DNA of 42,063 bases from an uncultured Oscillospiraceae bacterium (GCA_947627285.1 CANQVL010000022.1:1-42063), one strand, 5' to 3'. Shown: positions 22,463 through 30,789, counted from the first letter of the stretch. The notes: generated by a model not told the origin, from the sequence alone. Numbers and translations are program-made.

Positions 22463-23695
22463 ATGAGGGAGCTGTTTCTTTCCGTCCTCTCCATGAGTCT
22501 GTCGGGCGGCGCGGCATACCTGCTTTTAAAGCTCCTCTCCCGCCTCGGAGGGGACAGGCTCACCCAGCGCTGGCGCTATACCGCCACGGCATACGTTGCG
22601 GCGCTCTTTTTACTGCCGGTCCACAGGCTGTGGTCCGCTCTGCCGGGAAGACCGCGGGTCTCGGTGCTTATCCCCGCGGGCGCGCTGTCCGCGCCCCGTC
22701 CGGCTGTCCCCGCGGCGGTATACGGGCGGTATATCGACCTTGCGGCGGCTGTGTGGCTTGCGGTGGCGGCGGTCCTCGCGTTGACGGACACCGTCAAGGC
22801 GATGCGTTGCCGGAGGCTCCTGATGACCGGCGCTAAAGAGGCCGGGGAGCGGGAGCGGGCGGCGGCGGAGGATGCCGCGAATACGGCGGGCGTGCGCCAA
22901 AGGGCGCGCATCTACGTCTCGCCGGCGGTCCTCAGCCCCATGCTGGTGGGATTTTTCACGCCGGTGATACTCCTGCCCGAGCGTGAGCTCTCCGACGGCG
23001 AGCTGAGGCTCATCATCACCCACGAGCTCATCCACTTCCGGCGGCTGGACCTTTGGAGGAAGCTGGCGTTCAGCCTCATACGCTCCGTACACTGGTTCGA
23101 TCCGGCGGCGTACCTCATGTGCCGGGATATGTCCGCGCTCATGGAGACGTCCTGCGACGAGCGGGTAGTCAGTGAACTTGACAGGGACGGGCGGCGCGAG
23201 TACGGGTATCTTCTCATCGACTGCGCTCCCACGACGCGGCGGGAGGGGGCATTTGTATCCTTCGCCTCCTGCCGTGAAAAGCTTGAAAGGAGAATTGAAA
23301 CAATGATGGAATCAAAAAAGAGGTCCCACCTGATATTCGGGCTCTTGCTCGCCCTGATCCTCGCGGTGGGATGCGTCGCTACCACGGCGCTTGCCGCCGG
23401 CTCCGAGCCGGTTGAGGTCAAGGTCATCGACTGCACCGACACCGAGGCGGTCATTACCGGCGAGATAGCCGACGTCAAGGTCGCCACGGTTGACGGCAAG
23501 ACCGGCGCCGTCTGGTACGACACCGTCACCGGCGAGCAGGTCGAAACCGTGACCTACGAGATAAACAGCGGCTGCGTCGCCGACATCATCAGCGGCGGCG
23601 ACCTGAAGGTCAACGTCGGCTTCGTCGACCTGGACGAAGGCGATTTCCGGGAAATTGATCCCGGCACCATCGTCATCAACTACGAGGCCAAGTAA
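22463..23695 (+). CDS. M56 (BlaR1-like) membrane metallopeptidase with a non-penicillin-binding sensor
   Basis: 410 residues. Several N-terminal helices, then the zinc protease site HELIH (about 187-191) with downstream ETSCDERVV, giving the second-shell Glu. A last helix (HLIFGLLLALILAVGCVATTALAAG) leads to an outside domain of only about 100 residues made of short beta-strand-like repeats (VKVIDCTDTEAVITGEIADV). BlaR1 proper carries a 250-residue penicillin-binding domain; here it is absent. The signal must therefore differ from a beta-lactam, perhaps a cell-wall or metal stress. Pairs with the BlaI-like repressor just upstream. Confidence 0.88.
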   Translation: MRELFLSVLSMSLSGGAAYLLLKLLSRLGGDRLTQRWRYTATAYVAALFLLPVHRLWSALPGRPRVSVLIPAGALSAPRPAVPAAVYGRYIDLAAAVWLAVAAVLALTDTVKAMRCRRLLMTGAKEAGERERAAAEDAANTAGVRQRARIYVSPAVLSPMLVGFFTPVILLPERELSDGELRLIITHELIHFRRLDLWRKLAFSLIRSVHWFDPAAYLMCRDMSALMETSCDERVVSELDRDGRREYGYLLIDCAPTTRREGAFVSFASCREKLERRIETMMESKKRSHLIFGLLLALILAVGCVATTALAAGSEPVEVKVIDCTDTEAVITGEIADVKVATVDGKTGAVWYDTVTGEQVETVTYEINSGCVADIISGGDLKVNVGFVDLDEGDFREIDPGTIVINYEAK

Positions 23696-23720
23696 CCGGT
23701 TTTACCCCCGGAAACCCGCC

Positions 23721-23743
23721 GCCCCGAGGTTATACCTCGGGGC
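23721..23743 (+). terminator. Hairpin after the M56 gene
   Basis: GCCCCGAGGT-TAT-ACCTCGGGGC, a perfect 10-bp stem 25 bp after the stop. No T tract follows, so a weak terminator or an mRNA 3' end stabiliser. Confidence 0.5.
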
Positions 23744-23778
23744 AGCACTGTCTCCAACAACTTGTGTACGTTAAATTA

Positions 23779-23807
23779 TTGCCATTTGCCCGAGAAGGTG
23801 CTATAAT
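23779..23807 (+). promoter_or_regulatory. Promoter of the GNAT/lipid kinase operon
   Basis: TTGCCA (23779-23784), 17-bp spacer, perfect TATAAT (23802-23807), 60 bp before the start. Confidence 0.75.
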
Positions 23808-23867
23808 ACCTGCCGGGGTCATAATTTCGGCCCTTAAACTTTCAGCACATAATTTCGGAGGCGCGAG

Positions 23868-24335
23868 ATGGAGATTCGCAGAGCCGAGGAGCGGGACCTT
23901 CCCGCCATCGGACAGCTTTTGGAGCAGGTGGAGCTGGTCCACCACCGGGGAAGACCCGACCTTTTCAAAAACGGCGGCAGGAAATATTATGACGGCGAGC
24001 TTCGCCAAATAATGAAGGACAGCTCCCGCCCCATATTTGTGTACGACAGCGGCGAGGGCGTCGTCGGCTACGCCTTCTGCGTTTTGGAGGACCACGCGGG
24101 GGAGAACGTGATGACCCCCATAAAGACACTGTACATCGACGACATATGCGTCCTTGAGGGCTCCCGAGGCTCCGGCGTGGGCAGGGCAATATACAGCTTC
24201 GTCCTGGATTACGCCCGCTCCATAGGCTGTTACAACGTGACACTCAACGCCTGGACCTGCAACCCCGGCGCCGTGGCGTTCTACGAAAAAATGGGAATGA
24301 AGCCGTATAAGCTTGGAATGGAGACGATATTATGA
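23868..24335 (+). CDS. GNAT family N-acetyltransferase
   Basis: 155 residues. CoA-binding motif A: LYIDDICVLEGSRGSGVGRAIYSF (loop RGSGVG), then VTLNAWTCNPGAVAFYEKMGM, the classic motif B end. N-terminal MEIRRAEERDLPAIGQLLEQ is standard. It is of the same subfamily as the protein at 21337. Its stop overlaps the start of the lipid-kinase gene (ATGA), so they are translated together. Acceptor not predictable. Confidence 0.87.
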   Translation: MEIRRAEERDLPAIGQLLEQVELVHHRGRPDLFKNGGRKYYDGELRQIMKDSSRPIFVYDSGEGVVGYAFCVLEDHAGENVMTPIKTLYIDDICVLEGSRGSGVGRAIYSFVLDYARSIGCYNVTLNAWTCNPGAVAFYEKMGMKPYKLGMETIL

Positions 24336-25213
24336 AAAAAGCCCTTTTGATAGCCAACCCAAAGTCCGGTAAGCAGAGGATACAGACGGAGCTTTTCACC
24401 GTCGTTGACCGCCTCACCTCGGCGGGCTACACCCCCACCGTGGCGCTGACCGCCCACCGGGGACACGCCACCGAGCTCGCCACAGGCGCGGGGGATTACG
24501 ACCTTCTCGTCTGCACCGGCGGCGACGGCACCCTCAACGAGGTTATAAGCGGCGTCATAGCGGCAAAGCTGAAAACGCCCATCGGCTATATCCCCCTGGG
24601 CTCCACCAACGACTTCGCGGGCTCCCTGGGCATCCCCTCGGACATAAACGCCGCCATTGACGGCATACTTGAGGGCACGCCCCACCCCGTGGACGTGGGA
24701 AGCTTCAACGGGCGCATATTCATGGACGTGGGTCTTTTGGGGATATTCTCCCGCACCTGCTACGAGACTCCCCAGGACATGAAGAACACCCTGGGCTTTT
24801 TGGCGTACGTCCTGGAGGGAATACGCGAGGTCCCCACCGTCCATCCCATACCGCTGAAGGTGGAGGCGGGGGATAAGACTTACGAGGGCGAGTACCTGGC
24901 GTGCGTGGTCAGCAACTCCAAAAAGCTGGGCGGCGTGGTGGATTTGAGCGGCGACCGGGTCAGCCTCAGCGACGGGCTCTTTGAGCTTTTGCTGGTGGAG
25001 AGGGAGAAGACCCCCATGCAGCTCCACGGCTACATCCACGCCCTCCGCACCGCCGAGCTCAACGCCGAGGGCATGACCTTCGTCTCCGTGCCCTCTGTGA
25101 GGATAACCTCCGCCGACAGCCAGCCCTGGACCCTGGACGGCGAGCGCGCCGACTGGCCGGGCGAGGCGGATATACGCGTTATCCCCGGCGCCGTGAGCCT
25201 TCTCATGAAGTGA
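24332..25213 (+). CDS. Diacylglycerol kinase-family (YegS/BmrU-like) lipid kinase
   Basis: 293 residues. The DAGK catalytic domain has IANPKSGKQR (8-17), the nucleotide loop CTGGDGTLNEV (61-71) and GYIPLGSTNDFAGSLGI. The C-terminal beta domain carries LSDGLFELLLVE and ends TLDGERADWPGEADIRVIPGAVSLL. These enzymes phosphorylate diacylglycerol or related lipids at the inner membrane face. Translationally coupled to the preceding GNAT gene by a 4-bp overlap. Substrate not certain: diacylglycerol, undecaprenol-like or sphingoid lipids are all possible in the family. Confidence 0.9.
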   Translation: MKKALLIANPKSGKQRIQTELFTVVDRLTSAGYTPTVALTAHRGHATELATGAGDYDLLVCTGGDGTLNEVISGVIAAKLKTPIGYIPLGSTNDFAGSLGIPSDINAAIDGILEGTPHPVDVGSFNGRIFMDVGLLGIFSRTCYETPQDMKNTLGFLAYVLEGIREVPTVHPIPLKVEAGDKTYEGEYLACVVSNSKKLGGVVDLSGDRVSLSDGLFELLLVEREKTPMQLHGYIHALRTAELNAEGMTFVSVPSVRITSADSQPWTLDGERADWPGEADIRVIPGAVSLLMK

Positions 25214-25247
25214 CGCGCCGGCGTAAGCCCGCTTTTTGTAAACCGGC

Positions 25248-25276
25248 TTGACAAATCCTCAAAATACCCGTAAATT
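25248..25276 (+). promoter_or_regulatory. Promoter of the phospholipase C-like gene
   Basis: Perfect TTGACA (25248-25253), 17-bp spacer, TAAATT (25271-25276), 31 bp before the start codon. Confidence 0.65.
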
Positions 25277-25306
25277 CGCGGCAAAAACGTGAAAGGAGGC
25301 GGCTGT

Positions 25307-26116
25307 ATGCCCTGCGCCTACGCCCACTTCAGACTCGGCAGGCAGGTTTTCGGAGCCCTGCCGGGAGATATGCTGGGTGCCATCTCTCCATTCAGGGAGC
25401 TTTTTGACATAGGACTTCACGGACCCGACATATTCTTTTACCACTCCCCCGTGATCCCCGACCGGGTGACAAAGCTGGGTCACGCCACCCACGACCTCAC
25501 CGGCGCGCAGGTGTTCACCCACGCCGCGTCGGTGCTGCGGGACCACAGGGACAACCCCATGTACAAGGCGTATGTCTACGGCTGTCTGTGCCACTTCGCC
25601 CTGGACTGCATGTGCCACGGCTGCGTCAACCGCTTCGCCAAGGAGCGGGGAGTGAGCCACAACGAGATTGAGATGGAGTTTGACCGTATGCTTGAGGTCA
25701 CCGACGGCCTCGACCCTCTGCGCCACGACACCGCCGCCCACATCGTCGCTTCCCGCAGGAACTGCGCCGTCATAGCCGCCTTTTACCCCGGCATCTCCCT
25801 CCATGACGTGGAGCGGAGCCTCAGGACCATGCCCGTCTGCCTCCACACCCTTTTGGCGCCGGATATGCGCGCCAGAAAGGTGCTTTTGACGGCGCTTCGC
25901 GCCACCGGGAGGTATTATAAGGACCTGTCCGGCCTTGTCATGAGCCTGGAGCCAAACCCCGTGTGCCGGGAGAGCAGTAAGCGCCTCATGGAGCTTTACA
26001 AGCTCGCCGTACCCCTCGCCATGAAGCTCATAAAGGAGTTCGACTCCGTGTCGGAGGGCCGCCTTGAGCCCGACCGCCACCTGGAGCTCAATTACCTCTC
26101 CAAGAAAGTGAAATAA
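25307..26116 (+). CDS. Zinc-dependent phospholipase C family protein
   Basis: 269 residues; ATG chosen 8 bp after AAAGGAGG. It begins MPCAYAHFRLGRQV and continues LFDIGLHGPDIFFY, the pattern of zinc_dep_PLPC domain proteins of Clostridia. Candidate metal ligands: His in YAHFR, the Asp of GLHGPDIFF, His in LGHATHDLTG, and CHFALDCMCHGC with DPLRHDTAAH. No signal peptide, unlike secreted clostridial alpha-toxins, so it is presumably an intracellular hydrolase. A single gene, possibly of lipid turnover alongside the nearby lipid kinase. Confidence 0.83.
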   Translation: MPCAYAHFRLGRQVFGALPGDMLGAISPFRELFDIGLHGPDIFFYHSPVIPDRVTKLGHATHDLTGAQVFTHAASVLRDHRDNPMYKAYVYGCLCHFALDCMCHGCVNRFAKERGVSHNEIEMEFDRMLEVTDGLDPLRHDTAAHIVASRRNCAVIAAFYPGISLHDVERSLRTMPVCLHTLLAPDMRARKVLLTALRATGRYYKDLSGLVMSLEPNPVCRESSKRLMELYKLAVPLAMKLIKEFDSVSEGRLEPDRHLELNYLSKKVK

Positions 26117-26134
26117 AATATAGCAAAAATAATC

Positions 26135-26160
26135 AAAGCGGTGGTCCAAACCACCGCTTT
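26135..26160 (+). terminator. Rho-independent terminator after the phospholipase-like gene
   Basis: AAAGCGGTGGT-CCAA-ACCACCGCTTT, an 11-bp perfect stem, followed by ATTTTG. Confidence 0.88.
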
Positions 26161-26205
26161 ATTTTGTGCAACCCTACAAAATATAAGCATTCAGAAATAT
26201 TTTAC

Positions 26206-26234
26206 TTGACTTTACAAAGCCTTTGCGGTATAAT
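26206..26234 (+). promoter_or_regulatory. Orphan promoter pointing at the hydrogenase 3' end
   Basis: TTGACT (26206-26211), 17-bp spacer, perfect TATAAT (26229-26234) on the plus strand. No plus-strand gene follows; the hydrogenase gene is encoded on the other strand from 26349. Confidence 0.75.
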
Positions 26235-26240
26235 GCGACT

Positions 26241-26340
26241 GTAAACAAAGCAAAGACGGCACAAAGACGGCGCAAACCCGCCGCCTTTGCGAAGCATACC
26301 CGAAAAAAATCCCCTCCGGTTTTCCCGGAGGGGAGGTAAG
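26241..26340 (+). ncRNA. Candidate small RNA
   Basis: About 100 nt between a near-consensus promoter and a GC hairpin. It contains a direct repeat of CAAAGACGGC and a foldable stretch (GCAAAG at 26250-26255 pairs with CTTTGC at 26285-26290, GGCG with CGCC inside). It ends at the CCCCTCCGG/CCGGAGGGG stem (26311-26333), which lacks a T tract on this strand, so the transcript may instead run on as antisense into the hydrogenase gene. No ribosome site or start codon of note. Confidence 0.4.
26303..26333 (-). terminator. Rho-independent terminator of the hydrogenase gene
   Basis: CCCCTCCGG and CCGGAGGGG stem; on the minus strand it is followed by A and seven T residues, 16 bp after the hydrogenase stop. 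Confidence 0.88.
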
Positions 26341-26348
26341 AGCGCGGG

Positions 26349-27869
26349 TCACTGAGGATCTCTCTCCTCGATGAGGGGCAGGTAGTGGAGGTATTTGCTC
26401 TCCAAAATACACTTGGCGTCGGTGCTGTCCTGGGCCTTTTTTACCTCGGAGGTGGAATACTGCACCGCCGCGATGGTGCCGGCTCCGGCGACGCACCCGC
26501 CGGGACAGCCCATGCCCTCTAAGAGGTAGCCGTTGTATTTGCCCGCCTTTGCCAATGTCAGCATCTTCTTGCACTCCGCAAGGCCGTTGGCGTGGGCGAC
26601 CTTTATCTCCCTGTCCGGGGCGAGCCTCGCGGCGGCGTTCACCACCGCCTGCGCCACGCCTCCGGCGACGGCGAAGCCGCGCCCGTCGGCGGTGGCCTCG
26701 TTCATGGGATCGGAGGGCAGCTCGGCGGGGTCGATCTCCTTTGCCTCGAACATACCCAGGACCTCCTCGAAGGTGAGCACGAAGTCCACGTCGGAGCGTA
26801 TCTCCTTGCGGCTCGCCTCCAGCTTTTTCGCGGCGCAGGGCCCTATGAAGCAGACCTTACAGCCGGGGTGGTCCTTCTTTATCATACGCCCGGTGAGCAC
26901 CATGGGCGTCAGCGCCATGGATATGTTGTCCGCCAGGGTGGGGAAGAGCTTCTTTGCCATCATCGTCCACGCCGGACAGCAGGAGGTCGCCATGAATGGC
27001 TTTTCCTCCGGCACCTCCCGCAGGAAGTCCTGTGCCTCCTGGAGGGTGCAGATGTCCGCGCCGATGGATACCTCCACAAGGTCGGTAAAGCCCAGGGCTT
27101 TGAAGGCGGGGCGCATCTTGTCGTATGTCATGTGCGTGCCGAACTGCCCGCAGAAGGCGGGGGCGATGGCGGCGTAGACGGGCGTGCCGCTCTTTATCGC
27201 CATTATCGTCTGGTATATCTGTCCCTTGTCGGCTATGGCGGCGAAGGGGCAGGAGACGAGGCACTGCCCGCAGGAGACGCACTTTGTCTGGTCGATCTCC
27301 GCCCTGCCGTAGGAGTCTGTCTTTATGGCTCCCATGCCGCAGACGGCGGCGCAGGGGCGCTCCTGCTTGACTATGGCGTGGTAGGAGCAGGCGTCCACGC
27401 ACCTGCCGCACTTGACGCACAGGTGCTCGTCGATGACGCTCCTGCCGTTCACCATGGAAATCGCCTTTCTTGGGCAGACCTCAAGGCATGGGTGCTCAAA
27501 GCAGCCCTGGCAGGCGTCCGTGACCGCCACGCGCTTCTCCGGGCACTTGTTGCAGGCGAATTTTATCACGTTTATCAGGGGAGGGGTGTAGTATTTCTCC
27601 GCGATGGCGCTCTCGTCAACGCCCTCGTTGAGCTCCACCTGCTCCGCCACGTTGCGTATCGGAAGCCCCATGGCGAGCCTGAGCCGCTCGCCCACTATGG
27701 CGCGCTCCAAAAAAATGCTGTCCCGGTATGTAGCCACCTCGCCGGGGATTATCTTGTAGGGCAGGCGGAGTATCTCCTTTGAGATGTCCGAGCCCTCATA
27801 GGCGGTGCGGGCTATCTCGGTGAATATCCTGTGGCGGATCTTCGTTTTGTTCGACTCAAGTCCTCTCAT
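26349..27869 (-). CDS. Monomeric [FeFe] hydrogenase (group B-like)
   Basis: 506 residues; ATG 7 bp after GAGGAGG, shorter than the longest frame. An N-terminal part with four-Cys groups (ACNKCPEKR, ACQGCFEHPCLEVCP) is followed by two ferredoxin-like clusters (CVKCGRCVDACSYHA and CVSCGQCLVSCPFAA). The H-cluster domain has motif L1 as TSCCPAW, keeping both the proton-relay and cluster-binding Cys. L2 reads GPCAAKKLE (Met of the classical MPC replaced by Gly) and L3 EGMGCPGGCVAGAGT. Gly in L2 fits group B enzymes of gut Clostridia. Catalyses 2H+ + 2e- to H2 or the reverse, probably with ferredoxin. Maturases HydE, HydF and HydG are not in the window. Confidence 0.9.
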   Translation of the reverse strand: MRGLESNKTKIRHRIFTEIARTAYEGSDISKEILRLPYKIIPGEVATYRDSIFLERAIVGERLRLAMGLPIRNVAEQVELNEGVDESAIAEKYYTPPLINVIKFACNKCPEKRVAVTDACQGCFEHPCLEVCPRKAISMVNGRSVIDEHLCVKCGRCVDACSYHAIVKQERPCAAVCGMGAIKTDSYGRAEIDQTKCVSCGQCLVSCPFAAIADKGQIYQTIMAIKSGTPVYAAIAPAFCGQFGTHMTYDKMRPAFKALGFTDLVEVSIGADICTLQEAQDFLREVPEEKPFMATSCCPAWTMMAKKLFPTLADNISMALTPMVLTGRMIKKDHPGCKVCFIGPCAAKKLEASRKEIRSDVDFVLTFEEVLGMFEAKEIDPAELPSDPMNEATADGRGFAVAGGVAQAVVNAAARLAPDREIKVAHANGLAECKKMLTLAKAGKYNGYLLEGMGCPGGCVAGAGTIAAVQYSTSEVKKAQDSTDAKCILESKYLHYLPLIEERDPQ

Positions 27870-27928
27870 GACACGCCTCCTCAATGTGTAATTTGCCGTT
27901 TCCCACGGCAAAAATATAGGTCAAATCC

Positions 27929-27958
27929 ATTATATCACACAAACGCGTCGGGATTCAA
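27929..27958 (-). promoter_or_regulatory. Hydrogenase promoter
   Basis: On the minus strand: TTGAAT (27958-27953), 18-bp spacer, perfect TATAAT (27934-27929), about 60 bp before the hydrogenase start. Confidence 0.65.
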
Positions 27959-28031
27959 GCATATTTTTTGCCCCGCGCCGTTTGCGGGCGGGGAAATTGT
28001 CACAGAAAAATAAAACTTTGTTAAAATATCT

Positions 28032-28223
28032 GTTTTGTTCATAAATATGCGTGTTTTGTCCATATACATAAAAACCGACATCATATATAATATTAGACAA
28101 AAGAGAGCCCGTTTTGTAGGCGTTTTGCACAAAAACCGCAAAAGCCTTTGGGCAAAAACATACAGCCGCCAACCCAAAACACCCGAAAAAGAGGGGATTT
28201 AGGGTTGTTTTAAGTGTGTTTTG
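28032..28223 (+). promoter_or_regulatory. A/T-rich leader of the ABC operon with repeated GTTTTG
   Basis: The hexamer GTTTTG occurs at 28032, 28053, 28111, 28122 and 28218, the first two 21 bp apart and the middle two 11 bp apart, i.e. close to whole helical turns. A TATAAT lies at 28086-28091 but without a clear -35. I see no riboswitch. This is the only plausible regulatory region of the 11.6-kb operon, and no regulator gene is linked to it. Confidence 0.4.
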
Positions 28224-28246
28224 ACGTAAAAGCCAAAGGGGAACCT

Positions 28247-28825
28247 ATGGAAAGACAGAGAAGCCTGGGCGAATATAAGGCCATCGACCTTATAATCTTC
28301 GCCGTAATCACAGCCGTAGTTGAGTACCTCACAACAGTCGCCGCCAGGGTCTGGTTCCCGGACCAGATCTACACCGTCTCGCCGGCGGCGATAATCGCCT
28401 CGGTGGTCTATATGCGCTGGGGCGCCTGGGGCGGGATACACGCCGCCCTCTCCGGATTTATCTTCTGCCTGTTTTCCGGCGCCGCGGGAGAACAGTACGT
28501 TATATACTGCGTGGGAAACCTCTTTTCGATGCTCTCCCTGATACTGCTCTTTGGGGTGGGCAAGGAGAAGGTGAGGACGGGACAGTTCCTCCCGTTCGCG
28601 TTTCCCCTTCTCGTGCAGGCGCTCATGCACGGCGGAAGGGCGCTGACGGCTATGCTTTTCGGCGAGCCGCCGGCGGTGGCGGCAGGCTTCTTCCTAACTG
28701 ACAGCCTGTCATACCTATTTACCCTTGTGATCGCGTGGATCGTCAGAAGGCTGGATGGCGTCTACGAGGATCAAAAACATTACCTTCTCCGCCTCCAGGC
28801 GGAAAAGGAGAAAAAAGGAGGTTAA
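28247..28825 (+). CDS. ECF-S-like membrane protein heading the ABC operon
   Basis: 192 residues, about six hydrophobic helices. Start by AAGGGG 6 bp before ATG; longer frames lack a site. The layout (AIDLIIFAVITAVVEYL, then SPAAIIASVVYMRWG, GIHAALSGFIFCLFSG) resembles ECF transporter S components, small substrate-binding membrane proteins. The C-terminus is basic and cytoplasmic. Followed after 2 bp by a permease gene, so co-translated. A substrate subunit or accessory to the LplB/LplC-type transporter is my inference; no ECF T or A genes are nearby. Confidence 0.7.
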   Translation: MERQRSLGEYKAIDLIIFAVITAVVEYLTTVAARVWFPDQIYTVSPAAIIASVVYMRWGAWGGIHAALSGFIFCLFSGAAGEQYVIYCVGNLFSMLSLILLFGVGKEKVRTGQFLPFAFPLLVQALMHGGRALTAMLFGEPPAVAAGFFLTDSLSYLFTLVIAWIVRRLDGVYEDQKHYLLRLQAEKEKKGG

Positions 28826-28827
28826 AA

Positions 28828-29886
28828 ATGAAAGTTAGGGCAGCGGATTTCCTCGTATACGACCAGGAAACGGGCGTATACAGAGAAGATCCGGAACAAG
28901 TCGTCCGGGACGATGTGGAAAAGCACTACTGGCTCCACGTTGTCAGGACGGTGGCTAAGGACTGGCGCCTCTACCTGATGCTGGTCCCCATGCTCCTGGT
29001 CTTCCTGTTCTGGCGCTACTTCCCGATGTATGAGCTCCTGAGCTGCTTCAAGGTCTACGACGGCGTTCTGCCGGTGTCAAAGCAGCTTTTCTCCGGATTT
29101 TCATACTTCAAGCAGCTGCTTGTGGGCGGGACACAGCTTTCGACGGACTTCTGGAGAGCCATGAGGAACACCTTTATCCTCAGCTTCTACGGCCTGTGCT
29201 TCGGCTTCCCCATGCCGATCATTTTGGCTTTGTTCTTCAACGAGGTCAGGTCAAACGCCGCCAGGAGCGTCTTCCAGGTCCTCACCTACCTTCCCAAGTT
29301 CATGTCCACCGTTATCATGACCTCTCTGGTGACCATGCTTGTGAAGCAGGGGTCCTCCATCGCCGGTATGGGCGTTATCAGCCGCGCGCTCGTGGGGCTG
29401 AAGCTCATCTCAACGGAGACCGGAAACGCGGGACTTCTCAACAACCCATCCTTCTTCCGTTCAATTTACCAGATCAGCGGCATCTGGGAGGGCGCGGGCT
29501 ATGACAGCATAGTGTTCTTCGCGGCTATCATCGCCATCTCTCCCACCAGCTATGAGGCCGCGCAGATCGACGGCGCAAACAAGTGGGCGCAGATGCGCTA
29601 CGTGGTCATCCCCAGCATACTCTCCACCGTGGTCATCATGCTCATAACCCGTATCGGCTCCCTGCTGAACGTGGGTTATGAAAAGGTATTGCTCCTTTAC
29701 AACACCGACACCTATGTGACCGCCGACGTGGTCTCCACCCTGTCCTACAGGCTGGGAATGCTGGGCTCGCAGACGACACAGGGCATAGCGTCGGCAGCCG
29801 AGATGATGAACAACGTGGTCGGGATGCTGCTGGTCATAGGAGCCAACACCATAGCCCGCAAGGCGTCCAACACGTCGCTCTATTAA
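28828..29886 (+). CDS. Carbohydrate ABC permease, LplB-type
   Basis: 352 residues; ATG 7 bp after AAAGGAGG. A cytoplasmic head of about 45 residues, unusually long and acidic, precedes the first helix (LYLMLVPMLLVFLFW). Five further helices follow. The EAA loop that contacts the ATPase reads SYEAAQIDGANKWAQMRYVVIP. Belongs to the LplB/YteP group of oligosaccharide permeases, which pair with LplC/YtcP and a large lipoprotein, as found next. Brings uronic-acid or other oligosaccharides across the membrane; substrate inferred from the linked GH28. Confidence 0.9.
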   Translation: MKVRAADFLVYDQETGVYREDPEQVVRDDVEKHYWLHVVRTVAKDWRLYLMLVPMLLVFLFWRYFPMYELLSCFKVYDGVLPVSKQLFSGFSYFKQLLVGGTQLSTDFWRAMRNTFILSFYGLCFGFPMPIILALFFNEVRSNAARSVFQVLTYLPKFMSTVIMTSLVTMLVKQGSSIAGMGVISRALVGLKLISTETGNAGLLNNPSFFRSIYQISGIWEGAGYDSIVFFAAIIAISPTSYEAAQIDGANKWAQMRYVVIPSILSTVVIMLITRIGSLLNVGYEKVLLLYNTDTYVTADVVSTLSYRLGMLGSQTTQGIASAAEMMNNVVGMLLVIGANTIARKASNTSLY

Positions 29887-29898
29887 TAGGAGGGTGCC

Positions 29899-30789
29899 AT
29901 GAAAAGAAAGCTTGAAATCACTGAGCTGATCTTCAAAATCATAAGCTACACCCTGCTGACCGTGTTCGCGCTGGCGTGCCTCTATCCCTTCGTCTTCGCC
30001 ATATCCTCCGCCATATCCGGGCGCGAGGCGGTGGAGTACGGCGAGATCGTACTGTTCCCGAAGGGGATACAGTTCCAGGCGTTCTCCCAGATGTTCAACA
30101 ACAATATGTTCTGGAACGCCTACTCCAACACGCTGTTCATCACCCTCTACGGTACGCTCTTCGCGATGTTCACCGCCATTCTTGGCGCTTACGCCCTGTC
30201 GAAGAAGAGGCTCCTCTTCAGGAAGACCTTTAACTTCTTCCTGGTGTTCACCATGTGGTTCTCCGCCGGCGTTGTGCCCCAGTATCTGAACTACATAGCC
30301 ACGAGGACGGTATTCAACGCTGTGGGCATCGTGGACGACAAGTGGCTGGTGGTCATAGCCATGGGCATGGCGGCGATGAACATCATACTTCTGAGGAACG
30401 CCTTCGAGGGAGTCCCCTCCGAGATCGAGGAGGCGGCGATAGTGGACGGCGCCACGGAGATGCAGGTGCTCACCAACGTCTACCTTCCCATGAGCAAGTC
30501 CACCATCGCAACGGTTGCGCTGTTCTTCGCCATCTCCCGCTGGAACGGCTACTTCTGGGCGCGCCAGATGATAAGGAACCAGTACGAGCAGCCCCTTCAG
30601 GTGTTTATCCGCCTGACGCTGGAGCAGTACACGGAGTCTGAGTTCCTCACTTCCTGGAACAGGCCCTACGCCGCGGACTCGGTCATCTACGCGCTGGTGG
30701 TTTGCTCCATAGTCCCCATACTTATAATCTATCCCTTCATCCAGAAATACTTCGCCAAGGGCGTGAACGTCGGCGGCGTCAAGGAGTGA
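29899..30789 (+). CDS. Carbohydrate ABC permease, LplC/YtcP-type
   Basis: 296 residues, starting 12 bp after the partner. Six helices, with the short N-terminal helix typical of this family. The EAA loop is EIEEAAIVDGATEMQVLTNVYLP, and the end PFIQKYFAKGVNVGGVKE is the LplC/MalG-type C-terminus. It forms the heteromeric channel with the LplB-type protein. GGAGG upstream. Separated by a 140-bp intergenic hairpin region from the binding protein gene. Confidence 0.92.
   Translation: MKRKLEITELIFKIISYTLLTVFALACLYPFVFAISSAISGREAVEYGEIVLFPKGIQFQAFSQMFNNNMFWNAYSNTLFITLYGTLFAMFTAILGAYALSKKRLLFRKTFNFFLVFTMWFSAGVVPQYLNYIATRTVFNAVGIVDDKWLVVIAMGMAAMNIILLRNAFEGVPSEIEEAAIVDGATEMQVLTNVYLPMSKSTIATVALFFAISRWNGYFWARQMIRNQYEQPLQVFIRLTLEQYTESEFLTSWNRPYAADSVIYALVVCSIVPILIIYPFIQKYFAKGVNVGGVKE

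Noticed and set aside
22463-23695. Beta-lactam resistance locus
   Set aside because: The M56 protein lacks a penicillin-binding domain and no beta-lactamase or mecA gene is linked.
28247-28825. A true ECF transporter module
   Set aside because: No T subunit or ECF ATPases accompany it, so only the S-like fold resemblance is noted.
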